In this document: positions 46,022 to 55,315 of the stretch, piece by piece
Position numbering within the stretch: the first letter of the stretch is position 1
How the letters are laid out: each line of letters opens with the position of its first letter
Assembly: GCF_029626155.1 (NCBI RefSeq)
Contig: NZ_JARUBL010000001.1
Coordinates: 4,196,501-4,260,500, forward strand
DNA length: 64,000 bases
DNA from: Solwaraspora sp. WMMD1047
Lineage (GTDB): Bacteria > Actinomycetota > Actinomycetes > Mycobacteriales > Micromonosporaceae
Reading direction: 5' to 3'
Notes under the pieces: model-generated
Database searches by the model: none
Told to the model about the DNA's origin: nothing
What the model saw: only the letters and a program-made list of their open reading frames with translations
Made by a program: the position numbers and the translations under genes

Positions 46022-47240
46022 GATTCCGACCGGCCCGCATCCGCAGCGCCCGGCGGGCGAGCGACACGTGCCCGACGTAGGCGACCACCGTCAGGGCGGA
46101 GAAGCACGCCACCGCGGCCCGCAGATCGATCCAGCCGGCCACCAACGGGACGAAGGCCAGGGTGAGGCCGGTCAGCCGGCAGGCATCCCAGACGAACTGG
46201 TCCCAGTTCCGGCCGAGCGCGTTCAGGGTCTGACCGAGGGGGGAGACGGCGAACTGGGCGATCAGGAACGGGGTCAGGATCAGCAGCATCGTTCCCACCC
46301 CGACCCATTCGGCGCCGAAGATCCGGCCGGCCAGGGCGTGCACTCCGACCGCGAGGACCACGAGGCAGCCGGTCCCGAGCATGAGGAGTCGGACCAGCGC
46401 CCGGTCGTAGCCGGCCAACGCCGTCTCCGGTGTGGTCCGCACCTGCCGGGCGACCTCCCCGAAAACGATCGGGAGCAGCGCCTGCCCGAGCAACGCGATG
46501 GGCATCAACCCGACCCGCATCGCCAGTGCCAGGTCGGCCGCCGCCGCCCCGCCGGCCACCGGAACCGCGACCAGCACCGGCAGGTTCAACGCCAGGCTGT
46601 TCATCAGGCTGGCGGGCGCCGCTGCCACGACGAATCCGCGGTGACGGTCGAGCACCGTCCGGACCCGTACCCCGGACGCCGGCACCCGAAGGCGCAGGCG
46701 CAGCAGCAGCGCGCCCGCTCCGTAGCCGGCCGCGCTGGCCACCAGCAGTCCACCCGGCGTCGGGTCCAGCAGCCCGAAGGCGATCTGCCCGGACGCCGAC
46801 ACCACGGCCACCGCCAGCCGCGACGCGGCCACCAGGCCGTACCGCTCGTCCCGTACGCAGGCGTAGGTGAGCGTGTTGCTCAGGCCGAACAGGGTCACCA
46901 CCGCACCGAGCGCGACCACTTCCAGCAGGCCGCCGTCGTCCACCCGCCCGGCCGTCGCCGACCAGGCCAGACCGACAAGTGCCGCCCCCCCGCCGACGGC
47001 GACATTGAGCCGGCGGGCGACCCCGATCAACGCCGCCGCGTCGTCGTCGCTCGCCGTGGTGATCGCGATCTCCAGCCGGAACGCGCTGACGCCGGCGACC
47101 ACGACGGCCACCGCGAACAGGCTCGCGAACTGACCGAACGCGGCCGGCGGGTAGAGCCGGACGACGACAAGCACGGCCCCGAGATTGATCACCTGAGCGA
47201 CCAGGAGCGACCCCAGCCGGCGGGCCTGTCCCCTCTTCAA
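45957..47240 (-). CDS. Wzx-like polysaccharide flippase
   Basis: The 427-residue protein has about 12 membrane helices, beginning RGQARRLGSLLVAQVINLGAVLVVVRLYPPAAFGQFASLFAVA. That is typical of the MATE/MVF-like oligosaccharide flippases (RfbX/Wzx). It would turn the undecaprenyl-linked repeat unit to the outer face for the polymerase. I set the start at the TTG at 47240 because GGAGAA lies five bases upstream and the family starts there; the frame is open to an ATG at 47381 without a ribosome-binding site. It runs against the cluster and overlaps the FkbM gene at the 3' end. Confidence 0.9.
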   Translation of the reverse strand: MKRGQARRLGSLLVAQVINLGAVLVVVRLYPPAAFGQFASLFAVAVVVAGVSAFRLEIAITTASDDDAAALIGVARRLNVAVGGGAALVGLAWSATAGRVDDGGLLEVVALGAVVTLFGLSNTLTYACVRDERYGLVAASRLAVAVVSASGQIAFGLLDPTPGGLLVASAAGYGAGALLLRLRLRVPASGVRVRTVLDRHRGFVVAAAPASLMNSLALNLPVLVAVPVAGGAAAADLALAMRVGLMPIALLGQALLPIVFGEVARQVRTTPETALAGYDRALVRLLMLGTGCLVVLAVGVHALAGRIFGAEWVGVGTMLLILTPFLIAQFAVSPLGQTLNALGRNWDQFVWDACRLTGLTLAFVPLVAGWIDLRAAVACFSALTVVAYVGHVSLARRALRMRAGRNLSRDRSGPETDRPAQPAGGGR

Positions 47241-47382
47241 GGCTTCTCCACTATGTGCCGACTTCGCACCCAGCCCATCGGCAGGTCGTACGGAGGTCAA
47301 CGACCGGACTGCCGCGCCGTGACGCCCGAACCGCTGCGAAAATCGCGCGCCGACCGCAAAGGACGCCGTCTCATATCTCATT

Positions 47383-47425
47383 GGAGGGGAAAATAATGAA
47401 ACACGCGTGAACCATCCGCGGTTCA
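47383..47425 (+). promoter_or_regulatory. Leader mini-gene with overlapping hairpin upstream of the dehydratase
   Basis: A very strong ribosome-binding site, GGAGGGGA at 47383-47390, precedes an ATG at 47396 that opens a four-codon frame, MKHA, ending in TGA at 47408-47410. That stop forms the beginning of an inverted repeat: TGAACC at 47408-47413 and GGTTCA at 47420-47425. The region is AT-rich relative to the window. The layout resembles translation-coupled leader control of the dehydratase gene 80 bases downstream. Function is inferred. Confidence 0.5.
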
Positions 47426-47504
47426 GATAGAGCTATACCTGGAATGCGGACGCCCGCATGCCGCCGCAATTGCCAGGTCAGCGGAAGTGATGGGAAGTTC
47501 GCAC

Positions 47505-49409
47505 ATGCAGACGACCGCCCCGCCCCAGCACGCCCGCGCCAGCGCGTCCCGATCGTTACCGGTCCGCTCGGCGCTCAACATTGCGATGGTCATTGGTACG
47601 ACCGCGGCATGGGTGGTCGGCACCGCCACGGCGTCGTGGGCCCGGTACGAGTTCGACTTCACCGGAGACCGGATCCGGCAGGCCGTCCTGATCGGAATCG
47701 CCGGCGCGGTGCTGCACCACGCCGCCGCTCTGCTGCTGCGGCACTCGACCGGTCAGCACCCCCTGGGCAGCCTGCCGGAGGTGCGGGAGCTGACCGCGAC
47801 GGTGGCCGGCACGGCAAGCATCCTCTTCCTGTACGTGATCACGGCGGCCCAGCGGCCCGTGCCGGCCAGCACCCCGATCATCGGTGGCGCGGTGGCGTTG
47901 CTGTTCATGCTGGCCGCCCGCACGGCGTACCGGTACCACCGGGACCGGTCCCTGCGACCCAACGCCAACGCGGCCACCCCGGTCCTGCTGTTCGGCCTGG
48001 GGGCGGCCGGCCAGGCGCTGCTGAGGGCGATGCTGAGCGACCCGCAGGGCGGGTACCTGCCGGTCGCCCTGCTCGACGACGACCCGGACAAGCAGCATCT
48101 GCGCATCGACGGCGTTCCGGTGCTCGGCACCCGGTACGACATCGCGGCGGCGGTCCGGCGCACCGGGGCGCGCACGGTCATCTTCTCGGTGGCCAACGCG
48201 AACGCCGAACTCATTCGGACGATCCGCACGGCCACCCTGGACGCGGGCGCCGACTTCAAGGTGCTGCCGCCGGTCCGGGAACTGGTCGACGACCGGATCC
48301 GGGTCAGCGACGTCCGGGATGTCGACATCGCCGACCTGCTCGGCCGCCGCCAGGTGGTGGCCGACCTGGCCGGCACCGACACCGCCCTGGCCGGCCGGCG
48401 GGTGCTGGTCACCGGCGCCGGCGGCTCGATCGGGTCGGAGCTCTGCCGCCAGATCATGCGGGCGAATCCCGGCGAGCTGATGATGCTGGACCGCGACGAG
48501 TCGGCCCTGCACGCCCTGCAGCTGTCGCTGCACGGTCGGGCCCTGCTGGACGGGCCGGAGTTGATCCTCGCCGACCTGCGCGACGCGGAACGGGTCCGGC
48601 GGATATTCGCCGAGCGCCGCCCCGAGGTGGTCTTCCACGCCGCGGCCCTGAAACACCTGACCCTGCTCCAGCGGCATCCCGGGGAGGCGGTCCGGACCAA
48701 CGTGCTCGGCACCCAGGCCGTCCTGGACGCCTGCCGCGGGGTCGCGATGTTCGTCAACATCTCCACCGACAAGGCGGCCAACCCGACAAGCGTGCTCGGC
48801 TACTCCAAGCGGATCACCGAGCGGCTGACCGCGTACGCCGCCGCCCACACCGAGGGGACCTTCCTCAGCGTCCGGTTCGGCAACGTTCTGAGCAGCCGCG
48901 GGTCCGTGGTCACCGCCTTCCAGCAGCAGATCGAGGCCGGTCTGCCGCTGACCGTCACCCATCCCGACGTGACCCGGTATCTGATGACCATTCAGGAGGC
49001 GGTGCACCTGGTCCTGCAGGCCGCCGCGATCGGGCGGGACGGCGAGGCGCTGGTGCTCGACATGGGCAGCCCGGTCCGCATCGCCGACTTGGCCCGCCAG
49101 CTCGCGGAGCAGGCCGCGCGGCCGGTCGACATCCTCTACACCGGACTGCGGCCGGGCGAGAAGCTGCACGAGGACCTGCTCGGCTCCGGCGAGATCGACG
49201 TCCGGCCGCTGCATCCGCTCGTCTCCCACGTCGCCGTGCCGGCCCTGCATCCCGCGGACGCGATGGCGCTCGACCCGTACGACGATCCGGAGAAGATCAT
49301 CGCGAGGCTGGCCGGTCTCTGTGTCCAGCCACCCTGGCCGGTTACCCCGACCGTGGCGAATTCCCGGCGCGGTTCCCAGCTCGACCGGCTGGTCCCACCG
49401 ACCGGCTGA
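47505..49409 (+). CDS. Membrane NDP-sugar 4,6-dehydratase (CapD/PglF/WbpM family)
   Basis: The 634-residue protein has four N-terminal membrane helices, a Rossmann-like regulatory domain (PVLLFGLGAAGQALLRAML) and the catalytic SDR domain with LVTGAGGSIGSELCRQ. VNISTDKAANPTSVLGYSKRITE holds the active site. At the usual MxxxK position there is Leu431 with Lys435, and a Tyr at 433. It probably converts UDP-GlcNAc to UDP-4-keto-6-deoxy-GlcNAc, the substrate for the DegT aminotransferase. The ATG at 47505 has GGGAAG seven bases upstream; a GTG at 47487 is also in frame. Confidence 0.9.
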   Translation: MQTTAPPQHARASASRSLPVRSALNIAMVIGTTAAWVVGTATASWARYEFDFTGDRIRQAVLIGIAGAVLHHAAALLLRHSTGQHPLGSLPEVRELTATVAGTASILFLYVITAAQRPVPASTPIIGGAVALLFMLAARTAYRYHRDRSLRPNANAATPVLLFGLGAAGQALLRAMLSDPQGGYLPVALLDDDPDKQHLRIDGVPVLGTRYDIAAAVRRTGARTVIFSVANANAELIRTIRTATLDAGADFKVLPPVRELVDDRIRVSDVRDVDIADLLGRRQVVADLAGTDTALAGRRVLVTGAGGSIGSELCRQIMRANPGELMMLDRDESALHALQLSLHGRALLDGPELILADLRDAERVRRIFAERRPEVVFHAAALKHLTLLQRHPGEAVRTNVLGTQAVLDACRGVAMFVNISTDKAANPTSVLGYSKRITERLTAYAAAHTEGTFLSVRFGNVLSSRGSVVTAFQQQIEAGLPLTVTHPDVTRYLMTIQEAVHLVLQAAAIGRDGEALVLDMGSPVRIADLARQLAEQAARPVDILYTGLRPGEKLHEDLLGSGEIDVRPLHPLVSHVAVPALHPADAMALDPYDDPEKIIARLAGLCVQPPWPVTPTVANSRRGSQLDRLVPPTG

Positions 49410-49540
49410 GCACGGCGGTATCGCCCGGTCGGCGACCGGCCGAGCGCGTCGACAGCACAACCCGACCGATCAACTCATTGACATGCCTTTCCTGGCAGGC
49501 GAGGCTCCCGCGTGGAGATCCTTCGACCAAGGGGGCATGA

Positions 49541-52500
49541 ATGAGGAGAACACGGCTGGCGATCGCCTGCGTGTTTACCTTGGTGGGCGCGTTGGCGCTG
49601 ACCGCACCGGCCAGCGCACGACCACCGACCGACCCGGCGGGTTCGCCGCGGGCGGCCACCGACCGGGCCACGCTGGAGGTCTACACCGGCACCGTCGACT
49701 CAGCACAGCTCGCCCTGCTGAGGGCGGCCGGAGTGGACGCTCACGACGCGACGACCGGCCAGGACGGGACCGGCAAGGTCACCGTCGAGGCGGTCCTCAG
49801 CCCGGCCCAGGCCGCCCGGCTGATCGGGCAGGGCGTCCCGCTGGCGGTGAAGAAGGTCGACGGCGCCGAGGCGTCCCGGGCCCTGCGGTCGGAGTCGGCG
49901 CGGGGTTGGAGCGCGTTCCGCTCCTTCAGTGAGCCAGGCGGGATCCGCGACGAGATCAACGCGACCGCCGCCCGGCACCCCCGGTTGACGAAGGTCGAGA
50001 CGATCGGCCGATCGGTCCAGAACAAGCCGATCCTCGCCGTCAAGGTGACGAAGAACGCCCGGAACTCACCGGACGGCAGCCGGCCGTCGGTGCTCTACGT
50101 CGGTGCCCAGCACGCCCGGGAGTGGATCACGCCGGAGATGACCCGCCGGCTCATGCACCACGTGCTGGACAGCTACGGCACCGATCCGGCGATCACGCAG
50201 CTGGTCGACACCACCGAGCTCTGGTTCGTCCCGGTGGCCAACCCGGACGGCTACGACTTCACCTTCACCGAAGGTAACCGCCTGTGGCGCAAGAACCTGC
50301 GCGACAACAACGGCGACGGGCAGATCACCGCGGGCGACGGCGTGGACCTGAACCGGAACTTCGCCTACAAGTGGGGTTACGACAACGAGGGCTCCTCCCC
50401 CGACCCGGCGAGCGAGACCTACCGCGGCCCGGGGCCGAACTCGGAGCCGGAGACGAAGGCGCTGAACCGGCTCTTCGGCCGGATCGGCTTCGACTTCATG
50501 ATCAACTATCATTCCGCGGCGGAGCTGCTGCTCTACGGCATCGGCTGGCAGGTGAGCACCCCCAGCCCGGACGACGTGATCTACCAGGCGCTGGTCGGCG
50601 ACGACGCGAATCCGGCGGTGCCCGGCTACGACCCGGACATCTCCGCCGAGCTCTACACCACCAACGGTGACACCGACACCCACGCCACGGTCCGGCACGG
50701 GACCCTCGGCTTCACCCCGGAGATGTCCACCTGCCAGACCATCTCCAACCTCTACCCGGACGACGAGTGGGAGGCCGCCGACTGTGCCAGCGGGTTCAAC
50801 TTCCCCGACGACGAGGAGCTGATCGCCCAGGAGGTGGCGAAGAACATCCCGTTCGCGCTCTCGGTGGCCAATTCCGCCCGGGACCCGGCCGACCCGATCT
50901 CCTCCCTCGGGCTGCGTACCCCGGACTTCGTGGTCGACGAGTTCCCGGTCTCCTACGGGTCCAGGCAGCCGGTGGCGACGGTCGCCCGGCGGTCACTGCT
51001 CAACCTGGAGATGCACTACGTCATCAACGGCGGCAAGCCCCGCACCGTCGCGGCCCGCGAATGGCGCGGTGGTGAGCGGTACGGCGACAGCCACGACGAC
51101 TACTACGCCGAGTTCCGCGGCAACGTGACCGGTGCGAAGCCGGGCGACGAGGTGAAGGTCTGGTTCACCGGCATCCGGCCGCGCTCCACCCACCACCCGG
51201 AACGCGAGAAGGTCGCCAGCGAGCCGTTCACCTACCGGGTGCACACGGAGATCGGCGGCGAGGCGCTGGTGCTGGCGATGGAGGACGTCACCGGGGCCAG
51301 CCCCACCCAGGAGGGCAACGCGGCGAAGTACGCCGACGAGGTGGCCGCCGGCCTGACCGCCGCCGGCTACACCAGCGACCTGTACGACTTCGACGTGATG
51401 GGCCGCTCGGCGCCGCACCCGCTGGGGGTGCTGTCGCACTACGACGCGGTGGTCTGGGAAACCGGCGACGACATCCTCCTGCGCGCGGTGGGGCAGCCCG
51501 CCGGGACCACCACCCGCTCCGCGCTGGAGACCGAACTGGCCGTCCGGGACTACCTCAACGAGGGCGGCAAGCTGCTGGTCAGCGGCAAGTACGCGCTCTT
51601 CGGGCAGGCCGCCGACGGGTCGTACTACTACGCACCGGACGCGCCGCCGGAGTGCCCGGCGCCGGGCGGCACCTGCCTGCCGCTCTTCAACGATTTCCAG
51701 CAGTACTACCTGGGCGCGTACGCCAACGTCAGCGACGGCGGGACGGACCCGGACGGCAACCCCTATCCGCTGGCCGGCACGGAGGGCGGGTTCGACGGGT
51801 TCGCCGGTGAGCTCAACGCGGCCGGCTCGGCCGGCAACCAGGACCACACCGCGTCGTTCCTGACCACGTCCGGGTTCCTGCCGCCTGACCAGTTCCCGCA
51901 GTTCGGCGGCTCGGCCCCGGTCGACTGGGTGCGGCCGGGCGGCGCGCCGTTCGACCCGCACAGCGGCGAGTGGTACCTGTTCAGCGGGCAGTCCGACGTG
52001 TCGTACAAGCGGCTGAGCCGGACCGTCGACCTCACCGAGGCCACCGCCGGCGAACTGCGGTTCTTCACCTCGTACGACACCGAGGCGAACTGGGACCACC
52101 TGTTCGTCGAGGCGCACGAGGTGGGCACCGACAACTGGACCACCCTGCCGGACGCCAACGGCCACACCAGCACCGACACCGGTGAGAGCTGCCAGTCCGG
52201 GTGGAACGAGCTGCATCCGTTCCTCGACCACTACCAGGGTGCCGACTGCTCGCCGACCGGCAGCACCGGTTCGTGGCATGCCGCGTCCGGCCCGTCGAAC
52301 GGGTGGCAGGAGTGGTCGATCGACCTGACCGGGTACGCCGGCAAGCAGGTCGAGGTCTCGATCACGTACGCCTCGGACTGGGCCACCCAGGGCCTCGGGG
52401 TGTTCCTGGACGACACCCGGGTGATCGTGGACGGCGAGACGGTGGCGGAGACCTCGTTCGAGTCCGACCTCGGCGGTTGGACGGTGGCCGCGCCGCCGGC

Positions 52501-52693
52501 CGGCTCCCAGCCGGCCGCCGAGAGCTGGTCGCGCAGCCAGCAGGCGTTCGAGGAGGGCGCGGTGGTGGTCACCGAGGACACCGTCTTCCTCGGGTTCGGC
52601 CTGGAGGGTCTGGCTCCGGCCGCCCGGGACGATCTGGTGGCCCGCTCGATGGGGCACCTGTTCGGCCCGACGGCCGGGGCGCCCCGGCCCTGA
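49541..52693 (+). CDS. Secreted zinc carboxypeptidase (M14 family)
   Basis: The 1,050-residue precursor has a signal peptide (MRRTRLAIACVFTLVGALALTAPASA, cut near 26) and a prodomain-like region (27-125). The M14 domain follows: zinc ligands His191 and Glu194 in GAQHAREWITPE and His324 in INYHSAAE, with catalytic Glu394 in LGFTPEMS. An EF-hand-like loop (DNNGDGQITAGDG, 255-267) is inserted. The long C-terminal half resembles the immune-inhibitor-A-like beta-sandwich domain found after secreted proteases. It would remove C-terminal residues from extracellular proteins. The ATG at 49541 follows GGGGG. A strong terminator follows the stop. Confidence 0.92.
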   Translation: MRRTRLAIACVFTLVGALALTAPASARPPTDPAGSPRAATDRATLEVYTGTVDSAQLALLRAAGVDAHDATTGQDGTGKVTVEAVLSPAQAARLIGQGVPLAVKKVDGAEASRALRSESARGWSAFRSFSEPGGIRDEINATAARHPRLTKVETIGRSVQNKPILAVKVTKNARNSPDGSRPSVLYVGAQHAREWITPEMTRRLMHHVLDSYGTDPAITQLVDTTELWFVPVANPDGYDFTFTEGNRLWRKNLRDNNGDGQITAGDGVDLNRNFAYKWGYDNEGSSPDPASETYRGPGPNSEPETKALNRLFGRIGFDFMINYHSAAELLLYGIGWQVSTPSPDDVIYQALVGDDANPAVPGYDPDISAELYTTNGDTDTHATVRHGTLGFTPEMSTCQTISNLYPDDEWEAADCASGFNFPDDEELIAQEVAKNIPFALSVANSARDPADPISSLGLRTPDFVVDEFPVSYGSRQPVATVARRSLLNLEMHYVINGGKPRTVAAREWRGGERYGDSHDDYYAEFRGNVTGAKPGDEVKVWFTGIRPRSTHHPEREKVASEPFTYRVHTEIGGEALVLAMEDVTGASPTQEGNAAKYADEVAAGLTAAGYTSDLYDFDVMGRSAPHPLGVLSHYDAVVWETGDDILLRAVGQPAGTTTRSALETELAVRDYLNEGGKLLVSGKYALFGQAADGSYYYAPDAPPECPAPGGTCLPLFNDFQQYYLGAYANVSDGGTDPDGNPYPLAGTEGGFDGFAGELNAAGSAGNQDHTASFLTTSGFLPPDQFPQFGGSAPVDWVRPGGAPFDPHSGEWYLFSGQSDVSYKRLSRTVDLTEATAGELRFFTSYDTEANWDHLFVEAHEVGTDNWTTLPDANGHTSTDTGESCQSGWNELHPFLDHYQGADCSPTGSTGSWHAASGPSNGWQEWSIDLTGYAGKQVEVSITYASDWATQGLGVFLDDTRVIVDGETVAETSFESDLGGWTVAAPPAGSQPAAESWSRSQQAFEEGAVVVTEDTVFLGFGLEGLAPAARDDLVARSMGHLFGPTAGAPRP

Positions 52694-52707
52694 TCCGTCC
52701 GGTACCA

Positions 52708-52746
52708 CGGTGCCGTCGGGGAGGCTCGGCCTCCCCGGCGGCACCG
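52708..52746. terminator. 17-bp hairpin between convergent genes
   Basis: CGGTGCCGTCGGGGAGG at 52708-52724 pairs with 52730-52746 around CTCGG, with one G-T pair. It lies between the M14 carboxypeptidase and the minus-strand glycosyltransferase, so it probably terminates both. Confidence 0.75.
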
Positions 52747-52762
52747 GCCGTTTCCGCCGCAG

Positions 52763-54088
52763 TCAGCCCGTGAGAACCTGACCGGCCGGCGCCTCGGTCC
52801 GGTCGCGCTGACCGGGCTGCCGGTCCGCCGGGTCGAGGTGCCGCCGGACCGCGGCGTCGATCGCCGCCGCGTGGCGCTGCGGCGACCAGCGCTCACGCAG
52901 CTCCTCCCGGCAGGCATCGGCGATCACCTGTTCGCCGTCGCGCATCCGGTCCAGCCAGTCGGCGATGACGTCCGCGAGGCTGTCGACGGAGCCGTCCCGG
53001 TAGTGGCCGCCGGTCACCCCGGCGCGGATGCACTCCGATTCCGGCATCTGCTCGTACTCGTTGTCGCTGGTGACGACGGGCCGGCCGTACGAGAGGCTCT
53101 GCACCGCGGTCAGGCCGGCGAACTTCGGTACCACGGTCAGCCTCGCCCGCTCGTAGATGAGCCGGAGTCGGCGTTCGCCGTAGACCGGGCCGAGTAGCCG
53201 CAGGTCGACGCCGAGTTCGTTCGCCAGCCGCCGCAGGTTGTCGTGCTCCGGGCCGCCGCCGGCCAGGATCACGGTGATCGGGCGGCCCCGCTCGGCCAAC
53301 CGGGCGGCCGCCTGGAGCAGCAGATCGAGACGCTTGTACGCGTTCTGCCGGATCACCGCCGCGACGGCGTCGGCCCCCGGCGCAGGCAGCAGCGCGGCGA
53401 GTTCCGCCAGAGCGGCGGCCGCGCTCCCCTCGCCGGCCGCGCTCCCCTCGCCGGCCGGGCCCTCGTCGGTACTTTCCTCGACGGACGACCGCAGGCTGTT
53501 GCCGATCACCGTCATCCGGTGGTCGGGGTACCCCATGGCCCGGCCGATCCGCCGGCCGACCTGGCCGTAGAGCAGCAGGCCGTGCGCGAGCCGGTAGAAC
53601 GCCAGCCGGGTCAGCCGCCGCCAGCCCTGGTCCGGGCGGTGCCACCCGATCGTCCAGTAGAGAACCCTAGTCCGCCGCAGCCGGCAGACCAGCGCCCCGA
53701 CCCAGGAGGAGAGGAACGCGGCGCAGCCCTGGAAGATGACCGCGTCGTACCGGCCGGTGAGCAGGAGTCGGACCAGCCCGGCCTGCCAGAGGGCCCCCCG
53801 CAGCCAGGTGTTGCGGAGCCGGTGGAAGGGGGTCATCTGGTCGGCGGGGATGATCGGAATGCCGGAGTTGTGGGCGTCCACGTCGGCCGCGAACTCGTAC
53901 CGGACCGGTCCGCATCCGCGGAGCTCCTCGAACACCCCGTAGCGGTAGTGCGGAAGGTACGGGTAGACGACGAGCACCCGGGGGGGTCCGGCCGGGCGGG
54001 TCCGCTCGCGCCGGGCGATCCTGCCCAGCATCCGAGGTATCCCGCGCACCAGCCGAGGTACCAGGTCCTGCCTGGGCACCGAAACCAC
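52763..54088 (-). CDS. Glycosyltransferase (GT-B, family 4-like)
   Basis: The protein has about 441 residues. It contains VLVVYPYLPHYRYGVFEEL near the start and a C-terminal GT4-like half: VIRQNAYKRLDLLLQAAARLAERGRPITVILAGGGPE and YERARLTVVPKFAGLTAVQSLSYGRPVVTSDNEYEQMPE. It has a short Gly/Glu/Ser/Ala repeat (AGEGSAAGEGSAA) encoded by two exact 18-base copies at 53421-53456. It probably adds another sugar of the same glycan; donor unknown. The start is uncertain: the GTG at 54088 or the TTG at 54091, both just after GAAGG. Confidence 0.85.
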   Translation of the reverse strand: MVSVPRQDLVPRLVRGIPRMLGRIARRERTRPAGPPRVLVVYPYLPHYRYGVFEELRGCGPVRYEFAADVDAHNSGIPIIPADQMTPFHRLRNTWLRGALWQAGLVRLLLTGRYDAVIFQGCAAFLSSWVGALVCRLRRTRVLYWTIGWHRPDQGWRRLTRLAFYRLAHGLLLYGQVGRRIGRAMGYPDHRMTVIGNSLRSSVEESTDEGPAGEGSAAGEGSAAAALAELAALLPAPGADAVAAVIRQNAYKRLDLLLQAAARLAERGRPITVILAGGGPEHDNLRRLANELGVDLRLLGPVYGERRLRLIYERARLTVVPKFAGLTAVQSLSYGRPVVTSDNEYEQMPESECIRAGVTGGHYRDGSVDSLADVIADWLDRMRDGEQVIADACREELRERWSPQRHAAAIDAAVRRHLDPADRQPGQRDRTEAPAGQVLTG

Positions 54089-54156
54089 CAACCTTCACGC
54101 TCGCCGCTCGCCGCGCGGTCACCCGCGGTCGACATCGGGCATCCACACCCGATGTC

Positions 54157-55182
54157 TCAACGAGCCGGCGCGCCTCCGGTCACCCGCGGCCCGTCAGCGG
54201 CGCGGCCCAGCACCCGCCGCCCGGTCACCACCAGCAGCAGTCCGGCGAGCACCGCGAACACGACATTGCCGATCCAGGCCACCTGGTCCGCGGGCCTGAT
54301 CAGCGCGGTCAGCACGAAGCCGGCCCACGCATAGCTGGGCAACGCGCCAGCCACCAGCGCGAACTGGTGGCCGACCCGCCAGTCCGCCGAACGGGACCAG
54401 TGGATCACCAGGACGGCGCCGCCGAGGAGCAGGACGGCGGGCACGATGACACCACCCCACCAGTTCTCCGGTCGCGCGATGAACGCGCTCGACGCCACGA
54501 AGGTGGCCGCACCGAGCAGCCAGACCGGTGGGACCCTGCCCCACCGGCGGGTCGGACCCGGTCGAGGCGGTCCGGGTCGCGCGCCGACCACGGCCGCCAC
54601 GATCAGCAGCAGGGCCGCCGTGGCCGCTCCGGCGAGTTGTCCGGGTGCGGCGAGGAAGCCCTCCGACGCGGACAGCGCCTGGAAGATGATGGCGCAGCCG
54701 AGCAGGTACAGCAGCGCGGTCGCGACCAGGCCGCGTCGGCCCAGCCAGGGTGTGGTCCGGCCCGCCGGGGTGAGCAGTTCGACGATCGCGATCGGGATGC
54801 CGATGCTCCAGACCGCATGCCCGACCAGGAAGGAGAGCGTGTGGTACCCGCTGATGCCGATCGCGGGGACCGGGGTGACGCGCTGGAACTCGTGGCCCTC
54901 GAAGGAGGGGTTGAACAGCGACTGGTCCACCAGTCCGGCCTCGATCAGGCCGTAGGCCACCCCGAGCAGGAGAATCGTCGGCCAGCCGCGACCGGCGCGG
55001 CGGGTGACCTCCCGGATGAGCAGCGCCCCGCCGCCGTAGAGCGGAATCAGGAACGGCAGCGCGAGGAGCTGGCCGGCCGGCACGTTGCCCAGCAGGTATT
55101 CGCCCACCCACGGCGCGAGGATCAGCAGGCCGATCGCCGGGGCGAGCCGGCGGCGTGGCCGGACGGGTTCGGAGGGGGTCAT
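54157..55182 (-). CDS. Polytopic membrane protein of unknown function
   Basis: The 341-residue protein has nine or ten predicted membrane helices, starting LAPAIGLLILAPWVGEYLLGNVP. Conserved-looking motifs include PLYGGGALLIREVTRRAGRG, LVDQSLFNPSFEGHEF and GHAVWSIGIPIAIVELL. Similar uncharacterised proteins occur in other actinomycetes. I see no transporter or enzyme signature. The ATG at 55182 is chosen; a GTG at 55188 is alternative. It is 68 bases downstream, in its own direction, of nothing obvious, so it may have its own promoter in the gap before the secreted-protein gene. Confidence 0.7.
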   Translation of the reverse strand: MTPSEPVRPRRRLAPAIGLLILAPWVGEYLLGNVPAGQLLALPFLIPLYGGGALLIREVTRRAGRGWPTILLLGVAYGLIEAGLVDQSLFNPSFEGHEFQRVTPVPAIGISGYHTLSFLVGHAVWSIGIPIAIVELLTPAGRTTPWLGRRGLVATALLYLLGCAIIFQALSASEGFLAAPGQLAGAATAALLLIVAAVVGARPGPPRPGPTRRWGRVPPVWLLGAATFVASSAFIARPENWWGGVIVPAVLLLGGAVLVIHWSRSADWRVGHQFALVAGALPSYAWAGFVLTALIRPADQVAWIGNVVFAVLAGLLLVVTGRRVLGRAADGPRVTGGAPAR

Positions 55183-55315
55183 CGGCACATCGTCGTCGGG
55201 CCGCCACCTCCGCCTCTAGGTGCGGAGGTCGACGGCCCGGGTCGACCTAGGTCTACGCCGGACGGCGGTCAGCTTGCTTCTGCCGGACCGGCGACCGTCG
55301 TCAGACGGTGGCGGA

